A stretch of 64,000 nucleotides of DNA, from assembly GCF_900128485.1 (NCBI RefSeq), contig NZ_LT635855.1, positions 12,096-76,095 of the forward strand, in the 5' to 3' direction. Made by a program: the position numbers and the translations under genes. This document shows, piece by piece, positions 57,482 to 64,000 of this stretch. This DNA comes from Duodenibacillus massiliensis. Its GTDB lineage: Bacteria; Pseudomonadota; Gammaproteobacteria; Burkholderiales; Burkholderiaceae_F. The stretch's first letter is position 1, and each line of letters starts with the position of its first letter. Below the pieces are notes generated by a model. It was not told where the DNA came from. It was given only the letters and a program-made list of their open reading frames with translations, and made no database searches.

Positions 57482-57763
57482 ATGTCTCGTTCGTTAAAGA
57501 AAGGACCGTTTGTCGACGGTTCTCTCATGAAGAAGGTCGAAGCCGCCCAGGCCAGTCGTGACAAGCGTCCGATCAAGACCTGGTCGCGCCGCAGCACGAT
57601 TGTCCCCGAATTCATCGGTCTGACGATCGCTGTTCACAACGGCCGCCAGCACGTACCTGTGTACGTCAATGAAAACATGGTCGGCCACAAGCTCGGCGAA
57701 TTTGCTCTGACGCGTACCTTCCACGGTCACGCTGTGAGCGCCGACAAGAAGGTCAAGGGGTAA
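57482..57763 (+). CDS. rpsS: 30S ribosomal protein S19
   Basis: 93 residues. [20 protein letters not shown] and RSSTI-like [20 protein letters not shown] are typical; binds the 30S head beside S13. Confidence 0.97.
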   Translation: MSRSLKKGPFVDGSLMKKVEAAQASRDKRPIKTWSRRSTIVPEFIGLTIAVHNGRQHVPVYVNENMVGHKLGEFALTRTFHGHAVSADKKVKG

Positions 57764-57768
57764 TGTAA

Positions 57769-58098
57769 ATGGAAACTACTGCAATTGTCCGTGGTGTTCG
57801 CCTCTCGGCTCAGAAGGGCCGTTTGGTTGCAGACCTCGTTCGCGGTAAGCCCGTGGACAAGGCCCTCAACATCCTCACGTTCACGCAGAAGCGCGCTGCC
57901 GTCATCATCAAGAAGGCGCTCGAATCTGCCATCGCCAACGCCGAGCACAACGACGGTGCCGACATTGACGATCTGCGCGTGAAGAAGATCTACGTGGAAA
58001 AGGCCACGACGCTGCGCCGTTTCGGTGCCCGCGCCAAGGGCCGCGGTACGCGTATCTCGAAGCAGACCAGCCACATCTTTGTGACGGTCGGCGACTAA
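57769..58098 (+). CDS. rplV: 50S ribosomal protein L22
   Basis: 109 residues. [20 protein letters not shown], plus the tunnel-facing hairpin [20 protein letters not shown], wild type at macrolide positions. Confidence 0.97.
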   Translation: METTAIVRGVRLSAQKGRLVADLVRGKPVDKALNILTFTQKRAAVIIKKALESAIANAEHNDGADIDDLRVKKIYVEKATTLRRFGARAKGRGTRISKQTSHIFVTVGD

Positions 58099-58112
58099 GG
58101 TAAAGGTGAACC

Positions 58113-58916
58113 ATGGGTCAGAAAATTAATCCTACCGGCTTCCGCCTTCCCGTTACGCGCAACTGGACGTCGCGCTGGTACGCGGTCGGCCGTGAATTTT
58201 CCCGTACGCTCGGCGAAGACCTCCGTGTCCGCGCCTTCCTTGAGAAGAAGCTCAAGGCTGCGAGCGTTTCCCGTATCCTGATCGAGCGTCCCGCCAACAA
58301 CGCCCGCATCACGATTTTCTCTGCTCGTCCCGGTGTTGTGATCGGCAAGCAGGGTGCTGACATCGAACAGCTCAAGGCTGAAGTTCAGAAGATGGTCGGT
58401 GTGCCCGTGCACATCAACATCGAAGAAGTCCGCCGTCCTGAGCTCGATGCACAGTTGATCGCCGACGGCATCACCCAGCAGCTTGAAAAGCGCGTGATGT
58501 TCCGCCGCGCCATGAAGCGCTCGATGCAGAACGCCATGCGTCTCGGTGCCAAGGGCATCAAGATCATGAGCGCCGGCCGCTTAAACGGCGCCGAAATCGC
58601 CCGTACCGAATGGTACCGCGAAGGGCGCGTTCCGCTCCAGACGCTGCGTGCCAACATTGACTACGGTTTTTCCGAAGCCAATACCACGTACGGCGTGATC
58701 GGCGTGAAGGTGTGGGTCTACAAGGGTGACAACCTCGGCCGTGATGAGGCTGTTGAAGCGGCTCCGGCTCCTGCCGACCGTGAAGACCGCCGTCGTCGTC
58801 CGAGCCGCCGTCCCCGTAAGGCCGAAGGCGCTGAAGGCGAGGGCAAACCCGCCGCCCGCCGCAGCCGCAAGGCCGCTGCTCCTGCAGTTGCCGAAGCTAA
58901 CAAAGACGGAGAATAA
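58113..58916 (+). CDS. rpsC: 30S ribosomal protein S3 with basic C-terminal tail
   Basis: 267 residues; E. coli S3 has 233. [22 protein letters not shown] domain [20 protein letters not shown] and [20 protein letters not shown] are conserved. From about residue 218 a tail rich in Arg, Lys and Ala ([20 protein letters not shown]) is added; similar tails are common in betaproteobacteria. Confidence 0.97.
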   Translation: MGQKINPTGFRLPVTRNWTSRWYAVGREFSRTLGEDLRVRAFLEKKLKAASVSRILIERPANNARITIFSARPGVVIGKQGADIEQLKAEVQKMVGVPVHINIEEVRRPELDAQLIADGITQQLEKRVMFRRAMKRSMQNAMRLGAKGIKIMSAGRLNGAEIARTEWYREGRVPLQTLRANIDYGFSEANTTYGVIGVKVWVYKGDNLGRDEAVEAAPAPADREDRRRRPSRRPRKAEGAEGEGKPAARRSRKAAAPAVAEANKDGE

Positions 58917-58919
58917 TCG

Positions 58920-59336
58920 ATGCTGCAACCGAATCGTACCAAGTACCGTAAGGACCAGAAGGGTCGCAACTACGGTCTGGCTCAGCGCGGCGCGAACGTT
59001 TCGTTCGGTGACTTTGGTCTCAAGGTTATCGAACGCGGTCGCCTGACGGCCCGTCAGATCGAAGCTGCACGTCGTGCTCTGACGCGCCACATCAAGCGCG
59101 GCGGCCGTGTGTGGATCCGTGTGTTTCCGGACAAGCCCATTTCGAGCAAACCCGCCGAAGTCCGTATGGGTAACGGTAAGGGTAACCCTGAATACTGGGT
59201 TGCGCTGGTCCAGCCGGGCCGCGTGCTCTATGAAATGGACGGCGTTGACGAGAACCTTGCCCGCGAGGCCTTTGCCCTTGCTGCCGCAAAGCTTCCTCTG
59301 AAGACGAAGTTCGTTGTCCGCCAGATCGGCATGTAA
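58920..59336 (+). CDS. rplP: 50S ribosomal protein L16
   Basis: 138 residues. [20 protein letters not shown] and the A-site loop [20 protein letters not shown], plus [20 protein letters not shown]. Sits near the tRNA entry side of the 50S. Confidence 0.97.
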   Translation: MLQPNRTKYRKDQKGRNYGLAQRGANVSFGDFGLKVIERGRLTARQIEAARRALTRHIKRGGRVWIRVFPDKPISSKPAEVRMGNGKGNPEYWVALVQPGRVLYEMDGVDENLAREAFALAAAKLPLKTKFVVRQIGM

Positions 59337-59346
59337 GGAGACGGAC

Positions 59347-59541
59347 ATGAAGGCAAAAGAACTGCGCGCCATGGATGAGGCTGCGCTTAACAAGGAACTG
59401 AATGACCTGCTGCACGCACACTTCAAGCTGCGTGTTCAGAAGGCCACTCAGCAGCTCCAGAACACGAACCAGCTGCGCACGACGCGCCGTGACATTGCGC
59501 GCGTTCGCACGGTTCTCGCTCAGAAGGCGGCCGCGAAATGA
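59347..59541 (+). CDS. rpmC: 50S ribosomal protein L29
   Basis: 64 residues from ATG 59347 (ggaga upstream). [20 protein letters not shown] and helical C-part [20 protein letters not shown]. Overlaps rpsQ by 4 bases. Confidence 0.96.
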   Translation: MKAKELRAMDEAALNKELNDLLHAHFKLRVQKATQQLQNTNQLRTTRRDIARVRTVLAQKAAAK

Positions 59542-59816
59542 CGGAAAATAACGTTGAAACCAAGGCGCTCACCCGTACTCTCGTCGGTACGGTCACGAGC
59601 GACAAGATGGATAAGACTGTGACGGTCCTCGTGGAACGCCGCGTCAAGCATCCTCTCTACGGCAAGTACATCGTGCAGAACAAGAAGTACCATGCGCACG
59701 ACGAAAGCAACACCTGCGGTATCGGTGACAAGGTGGAAATCGCTGAGTCCCGTCCGATCTCCAAGACCAAGTCCTGGAAGGTCACCCGCGTGATCGAAAA
59801 GGCCGTCGTCATCTAA
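59538..59816 (+). CDS. rpsQ: 30S ribosomal protein S17
   Basis: 92 residues. [20 protein letters not shown] and [20 protein letters not shown] are the OB-fold blocks that bind 16S helices 7 and 11. Last gene before the promoter of the spc part. Confidence 0.97.
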   Translation: MTENNVETKALTRTLVGTVTSDKMDKTVTVLVERRVKHPLYGKYIVQNKKYHAHDESNTCGIGDKVEIAESRPISKTKSWKVTRVIEKAVVI

Positions 59817-60065
59817 GCCGACTGCGTTTTCAAAAACTGCTTGCAAGTAAGCCGGATTTTCGGCTATACTTGCGGGCCTGCGAAAAAGCCGACCGCAAGG
59901 TCGGCCTTTTCGTCGCATTTTCCGGATCATCCGGACCAGTGTTTCTGCCCGCCAGACTGCAGTGACGGCGGTGTTTCTCGGAAGCAGGGGTACGGTGTGG
60001 TCTTTCTCCCGTACGGGACCAATACTATCCGTGACTTCACGGAATAAGTTGGAAATTACGTAGCC
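59817..60065 (+). promoter_or_regulatory. spc-operon promoter followed by a terminator-like hairpin
   Basis: TTGCAA at 59841-59846, 18-bp spacer, TATACT at 59865-59870. About 18 bases into the transcript GCCGACC-gcaa-GGTCGGC (59888-59905) is followed by CTTTTC, an intrinsic-terminator shape. It could end S10-operon transcripts as well as attenuate spc ones. 59910-60065 is a 156-base leader without a credible gene (a 68-codon frame across it is rejected). Confidence 0.65.
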
Positions 60066-60434
60066 ATGATTCAGATGCAAAGCAGACTGGACGTCGCCGA
60101 TAACACCGGTGCGCGTTCAGTAATGTGTTTTAAGGTGTTGGGCGGCTCCAAGCGCCGCTATGCAAACATCGGTGACGTCATCAAGGTGACGGTAAAAGAA
60201 GCTGCCCCGCGCGGTCGCGTCAAGAAGGGTGAGGTCTACAACGCTGTTGTGGTCCGCACCGCTAAAGGCGTGCGTCGTGCCGACGGCTCTCTCGTCCGTT
60301 TTGACGGCAACGCCGTTGTTTTGCTCAACTCGAAGCTCGAGCCTGTGGGCACCCGTATCTTCGGACCGGTCACGCGCGAACTGCGTACCGAGAAGTTCAT
60401 GAAGATCGTGTCTCTCGCTCCCGAAGTGATTTAA
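60066..60434 (+). CDS. rplN: 50S ribosomal protein L14
   Basis: 122 residues. [20 protein letters not shown] and [20 protein letters not shown] are invariant; part of the intersubunit bridge and RsfS binding site. Confidence 0.98.
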   Translation: MIQMQSRLDVADNTGARSVMCFKVLGGSKRRYANIGDVIKVTVKEAAPRGRVKKGEVYNAVVVRTAKGVRRADGSLVRFDGNAVVLLNSKLEPVGTRIFGPVTRELRTEKFMKIVSLAPEVI

Positions 60435-60447
60435 GGAGGCCGACAAG

Positions 60448-60768
60448 ATGCAACGCATCCGTAAAGGTGACGAAGTCATCGTCATCGCCGGCAAGGACAA
60501 GGGTAAGAAGGGCGTCGTCCTTTCCCGCGTCGATGAAAACCATGTGACCGTTGAAGGCGTCAACGTTGCCAAGAAGCACGTTCGTCCCAATCCGATGACC
60601 GGCGTTGAAGGCGGCATCGTTGATAAGGTTTTGCCGATTGACCACTCCAATGTGATGCTCGTCAATCCCGCAACCGGTAAGGGCGACCGCGTCGGCTTTA
60701 AGGTTGTCGACGGCAAGAAGGTCCGCGTGTTCAAAAGCAACGGCGCCCAGGTCGGCGCCAAGGCGTAA
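60448..60768 (+). CDS. rplX: 50S ribosomal protein L24
   Basis: 106 residues. KOW domain [20 protein letters not shown] and [20 protein letters not shown]. Early assembly protein. 12 bp before rplE. Confidence 0.97.
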   Translation: MQRIRKGDEVIVIAGKDKGKKGVVLSRVDENHVTVEGVNVAKKHVRPNPMTGVEGGIVDKVLPIDHSNVMLVNPATGKGDRVGFKVVDGKKVRVFKSNGAQVGAKA

Positions 60769-60780
60769 GGAGTCCGGACG

Positions 60781-61320
60781 ATGAGTCGTTTTCACACTCT
60801 CTACAACGACGTTGTTGTTCCCGAACTCACCAAGAAGTTCGGCTACAAGACGATCATGCAGGTTCCCCGCATCACCAAGATCACCCTCAACATGGGTGTC
60901 GGTGAAGCCGTGAACGATAAGAAGATGGTCGACAACGCTGTTGCCGATATGACCAAGATCGCCGGCCAGAAGCCTGCCGTCACCCGTACCCGTAAGGCCA
61001 TCGCGAACTTCAAGATCCGCGAAGACATGCCCATCGGCTGCAAGGTGACCCTGCGCGGCGAACGTATGTATGACTTCCTTGACCGCCTGGTGACCATTGC
61101 CTTCCCGCGCGTCCGCGACTTCCGCGGTGTGTCGGGCCGTGCCTTTGACGGCCGCGGCAACTACAACATCGGCCTCAAAGAACAGATCATTTTCCCGGAA
61201 ATCGAATACGACAAGATTGATGCAATCCGTGGTATGAACATTTCCATTACGACGACGGCCAAGACCGATGAAGAAGCCAAGGCGCTTCTCGCGGGCTTCC
61301 ACTTCCCGTTCCGCAATTAA
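60781..61320 (+). CDS. rplE: 50S ribosomal protein L5
   Basis: 179 residues. [20 protein letters not shown] and [20 protein letters not shown]. Binds 5S rRNA. Confidence 0.98.
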   Translation: MSRFHTLYNDVVVPELTKKFGYKTIMQVPRITKITLNMGVGEAVNDKKMVDNAVADMTKIAGQKPAVTRTRKAIANFKIREDMPIGCKVTLRGERMYDFLDRLVTIAFPRVRDFRGVSGRAFDGRGNYNIGLKEQIIFPEIEYDKIDAIRGMNISITTTAKTDEEAKALLAGFHFPFRN

Positions 61321-61340
61321 GCCCAGAAGGTGCTAGGAAA

Positions 61341-61646
61341 ATGGCAAAGTTATCTTTGATCAACCGCGAACTCAAGCGTGAAGCCACTGTGGCTAAGTTT
61401 GCGGCTAAGCGCGCCGAACTGAAGGCGATTATTAACGACGCTGCCCGCCCGATGGAAGAACGTCTGGCTGCGCGCGCCAAGCTCCAGACGCTTCCGCGTG
61501 ATGCGAGCCCCGTGCGCCTGCGCAACCGCTGCGGCCTCACCGGCCGTCCGCGCGGTACGTTCCGTAAATTCGGTCTGGCCCGCGGCATGATCCGTGATGC
61601 GGCCATGCGCGGTGACATTCCCGGCCTTGTTAAGGCCAGCTGGTAA
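61341..61646 (+). CDS. rpsN: 30S ribosomal protein S14 (zinc-free type)
   Basis: 101 residues; lacks the CxxC pairs of the zinc form. [20 protein letters not shown] and [20 protein letters not shown] are typical. Confidence 0.97.
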   Translation: MAKLSLINRELKREATVAKFAAKRAELKAIINDAARPMEERLAARAKLQTLPRDASPVRLRNRCGLTGRPRGTFRKFGLARGMIRDAAMRGDIPGLVKASW

Positions 61647-61663
61647 AGCGAGGAGATTACTAA

Positions 61664-62059
61664 ATGAGTATGAGTGATCCGATCGCCGATATGCTGACCC
61701 GTATCCGCAACGGGCAGATCGTCGACAAGACTGAAGTTGTGATGCCGAGCTCCAAGCTCAAGGTGGCCATTGCCACGGTGCTTAAGGACGAAGGCTACAT
61801 CGACGGTTTCTCCGTTGTGAGCAACGAAGGCAAGTCTGAACTGCATATCGGCTTGAAGTACTATGACGGCCGTCCCGTGATCGAACGCATTGAACGTGTG
61901 TCTCGTCCCGGACTTCGTATCTACAAGAACCACGGTTCCATCCCGCAGGTGATGAACGGCCTGGGCATCGCGATCGTTTCCACCCCCAAGGGTGTGATGA
62001 CCGACCGCAAGGCCCGCTCCGAAGGCATCGGCGGCGAAGTTCTGTGCTACGTCGCTTAA
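61664..62059 (+). CDS. rpsH: 30S ribosomal protein S8
   Basis: 131 residues. [20 protein letters not shown] at the start and [20 protein letters not shown] near the end. In E. coli it represses the spc operon at rplE; that site was not searched for here. An ATG 6 bases in is a minor alternative start. Confidence 0.97.
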   Translation: MSMSDPIADMLTRIRNGQIVDKTEVVMPSSKLKVAIATVLKDEGYIDGFSVVSNEGKSELHIGLKYYDGRPVIERIERVSRPGLRIYKNHGSIPQVMNGLGIAIVSTPKGVMTDRKARSEGIGGEVLCYVA

Positions 62060-62075
62060 TCGAGGGGAGAACAAT

Positions 62076-62609
62076 ATGAGTCGTATTGGTAAGCTTCCCG
62101 TTCACCTGGGTAAGGGCGTCGACTGCAAGATCGTCGACGGCAACATCATCGTCAAGGGCCCCAAGGGCGAAGTGACGATGCACGTTCTTCCCATGGTTGG
62201 CGTCGACATCAAGGACGGTGTTGTGCACTTCACGCAGTTGAATGAAACCCGTGAATCCAACGCCAACATGGGCACGATGCGTGCCCTCGTCAACGACATG
62301 AACAAGGGCGTTACCGTGGGCTTTGAAAAGAAGCTCACGCTCGTGGGCGTGGGCTATCGTGCCCAGGCTCAGGGTGACAAGCTCAATCTTCAGATTGGCT
62401 TCTCGCACCCCGTTGTGCACCAGATGCCCGCCGGCGTCAAGGTTGCAACGCCGAGCCAGACCGAGATCATCATCTCGGGCGCCGACAAGCAGAAGGTCGG
62501 TCAGACCGCTGCCGTCGTCCGCAGCTATCGTGCCCCGGAACCCTATAAGGGCAAGGGCATCCGTTATGCCGACGAACATGTCGTCATCAAGGAAACCAAG
62601 AAGAAGTAA
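62076..62609 (+). CDS. rplF: 50S ribosomal protein L6
   Basis: 177 residues. [34 protein letters not shown] and [20 protein letters not shown] are canonical. Confidence 0.97.
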   Translation: MSRIGKLPVHLGKGVDCKIVDGNIIVKGPKGEVTMHVLPMVGVDIKDGVVHFTQLNETRESNANMGTMRALVNDMNKGVTVGFEKKLTLVGVGYRAQAQGDKLNLQIGFSHPVVHQMPAGVKVATPSQTEIIISGADKQKVGQTAAVVRSYRAPEPYKGKGIRYADEHVVIKETKKK

Positions 62610-62626
62610 AGCGGGGACGTGAGACT

Positions 62627-62995
62627 ATGATCAACAAGAAGGAAAACCGTCTGCGCCGCGCCGGTGCCACGCGCGCCCGCATCAAGCTGCAGAAGGTCAA
62701 TCGTTTGACGGTGCACCGCACCAACCTGCACATTTACGCCACCATCATCGCTCCCGAGGGCGACCGCGTGCTCGTTTCTGCTTCCACGCTCGAAGCCGAA
62801 GTCCGCGCCAAGCTCGCTGCTGATGGCAAGACGGGCGGCAACATCGCTGCTGCGAAGATTGTCGGCGCCCGTCTGGCAGAGAAGGCAAAGGCCGCCGGTA
62901 TCGAATCCTGCGCTTTTGACCGTTCCGGTTATCGTTACCACGGCCGCGTTGCCGCGCTGGCCGAGGCCGCGCGCGAAGCCGGCCTCAAGTTCTAA
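62627..62995 (+). CDS. rplR: 50S ribosomal protein L18
   Basis: 122 residues. [20 protein letters not shown] and [20 protein letters not shown]. Binds 5S rRNA. Confidence 0.97.
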   Translation: MINKKENRLRRAGATRARIKLQKVNRLTVHRTNLHIYATIIAPEGDRVLVSASTLEAEVRAKLAADGKTGGNIAAAKIVGARLAEKAKAAGIESCAFDRSGYRYHGRVAALAEAAREAGLKF

Positions 62996-63010
62996 TAGGA
63001 ATCGAGGCTT

Positions 63011-63529
63011 ATGGCTAAGGTTGATAAGAAGAACGCCGCCGAAGAAATTGATGACGGCATTCGCGAGAAGATGATTGCGGTTAACCGCGTCACCAAGGTT
63101 GTCAAGGGCGGCCGCATTATGGCGTTTGCTGCTCTGACCGTGGCCGGCGACGGCGACGGTTCCATCGGCATGGGTACGGGCAAGAGCCGTGAAGTTCCGG
63201 CTTCCGTTTCCAAGGCCATGGAACGCGCCCGCAAGTCCATGATCAAGGTTCCGTTGAAGAACGGCACGATCTATCACGCTGTTGAAGGCCGTCACGGCGC
63301 CAGCCGCGTGATCCTCATGCCCGCCGTTGAAGGTACCGGTGTCATCGCCGGCGGCCCGATGCGCGCCATGATGGACGCCGTCGGCATCCGTAACGTGCTT
63401 GCTAAGGCTTACGGTTCCACGAATCCCTACAACATCGTCCGCGCGACAATCAACGCTCTTGAAAACCTGCGTTCTCCGGCTGATATCGCCGCCAAACGCG
63501 GTAAGACCGTTGAAGAGCTGACGGCCTAA
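63011..63529 (+). CDS. rpsE: 30S ribosomal protein S5
   Basis: 172 residues. [20 protein letters not shown] with the wild-type spectinomycin loop, and [20 protein letters not shown]. Functions at the mRNA entry site. Confidence 0.98.
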   Translation: MAKVDKKNAAEEIDDGIREKMIAVNRVTKVVKGGRIMAFAALTVAGDGDGSIGMGTGKSREVPASVSKAMERARKSMIKVPLKNGTIYHAVEGRHGASRVILMPAVEGTGVIAGGPMRAMMDAVGIRNVLAKAYGSTNPYNIVRATINALENLRSPADIAAKRGKTVEELTA

Positions 63530-63549
63530 TGTGCTGAGGACTGAGCAAA

Positions 63550-63732
63550 ATGGCAGACAAAAAGACAGTCAAAGTCACGCTCGTGAAAAGCCCGATCGGC
63601 ACCAATGAAAAGCAGCGCGCTACGCTGCTCGGACTTGGTCTGAAGAAGCTTCACCAGACGCGTGAACTCGAAGACACGCCCGCCGTGCGCGGTATGATCA
63701 CCAAGGTCGCCTTCTTAGTGCGTGCCGAATGA
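63550..63732 (+). CDS. rpmD: 50S ribosomal protein L30
   Basis: 60 residues. [20 protein letters not shown] and [20 protein letters not shown]. Between rpsE and rplO as usual. Confidence 0.96.
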   Translation: MADKKTVKVTLVKSPIGTNEKQRATLLGLGLKKLHQTRELEDTPAVRGMITKVAFLVRAE

Positions 63733-63749
63733 TCGAAGGAATTACAGAC

Positions 63750-64000
63750 ATGCGTTTGAATACTCTGAAGCCCGCTGAGGGCAGCAAGAGCGCCGCGCAC
63801 CGTGTCGGTCGCGGCGTGGGTTCGGGCTGGGGCAAGACCGCCGGCCGCGGCCACAAGGGTCAGAAGTCCCGTGCCGGTGGTTTCCACAAGGTCGGGTTCG
63901 AGGGCGGCCAGATGCCTCTGCATCGTCGTCTTCCGAAGCGCGGCTTCACTTCGCTTACCCACAAGTTCGTTGAAGTGATCCGTCTGTCGGATCTCGAAAA
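63750..64000 (+). CDS. rplO: 50S ribosomal protein L15 (5' part)
   Basis: Starts at ATG 63750 and runs off the window after 83 codons. [20 protein letters not shown] and the Gly-rich [20 protein letters not shown], then [12 protein letters not shown]. secY is expected next. Confidence 0.95.
   Translation, partial: MRLNTLKPAEGSKSAAHRVGRGVGSGWGKTAGRGHKGQKSRAGGFHKVGFEGGQMPLHRRLPKRGFTSLTHKFVEVIRLSDLE

Noticed and set aside
59841-60047. 68-codon frame in the spc leader
   Set aside because: It starts within the -35 element of the promoter, includes the terminator-like hairpin, and has no ribosomal-operon codon bias.

Overview
The window looks like a chromosomal segment of a Gram-negative betaproteobacterium of the Burkholderiales, most likely a gut-type Sutterellaceae (Sutterella or Parasutterella). 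This is inferred from an outer-membrane FadL porin, a tripartite RND pump, a cydP-cydA-cydB-cydX cytochrome bd operon, two tuf genes, and the gene order secE-nusG-rplKAJL-rpoBC followed by the str, S10 and spc operons. Genes are moderately GC-rich, with strong translation-type codon use in the ribosomal part.

Layout. 1-192 is the 3' end of glmS. 352-2121 holds ilvE and a convergent MarC-type membrane protein. 2450-8836 is one four-gene operon: periplasmic adaptor lipoprotein, AcrB-type pump, outer-membrane factor and, as last gene, its probable TetR regulator. 9114-12018 is a DctA-type dicarboxylate carrier facing a DegP/DegQ-type protease. 12214-14929 (minus strand) is a YjiH-YjiG membrane pair, an M20 metallopeptidase and a small Xre-type HTH protein. 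15137-17164 is a QseBC-like two-component system, followed by ppk1 and a small membrane protein. 20667-23633 is a fadL/ompP1 gene split by a 1,647-bp IS256-family element, with a clean 9-bp target duplication and an amber codon inside its transposase. 23810-25317 carries an AEC transporter and yaeQ. 25324-29135 (minus) is cydP-cydA-cydB-cydX-ybgE-globin, divergent from a degenerate enhancer-binding-protein-like regulator with a Cys/His cluster. 30726-32678 holds a hydrolase, a His/Pro/Thr-rich secreted protein and a small membrane protein.

From 32803 to the end the region is almost entirely the transcription/translation core: tRNA-Tyr, tRNA-Gly, tRNA-Thr, tuf, tRNA-Trp, secE, nusG, rplK, rplA, rplJ, rplL, rpoB, rpoC; then rpsL, rpsG, fusA, tuf, rpsJ and on to rplO, which runs off the window. 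The one foreign-looking insertion is a minus-strand pair (47309-49655) of an SAH/MTA-deaminase-like amidohydrolase and a short SAH-hydrolase-like protein. Together these suggest an S-inosylhomocysteine route for recycling S-adenosylhomocysteine.

The features least explained by ordinary annotation are the structured 3' tail of the IS element, the SAH-deaminase/SAHH-like pair, the GAFTGA-less regulator beside the bd oxidase operon, a matching hairpin before both tuf genes, and several long structured spacers inside the ribosomal operons. All statements come from reading the sequence; no database search was run.
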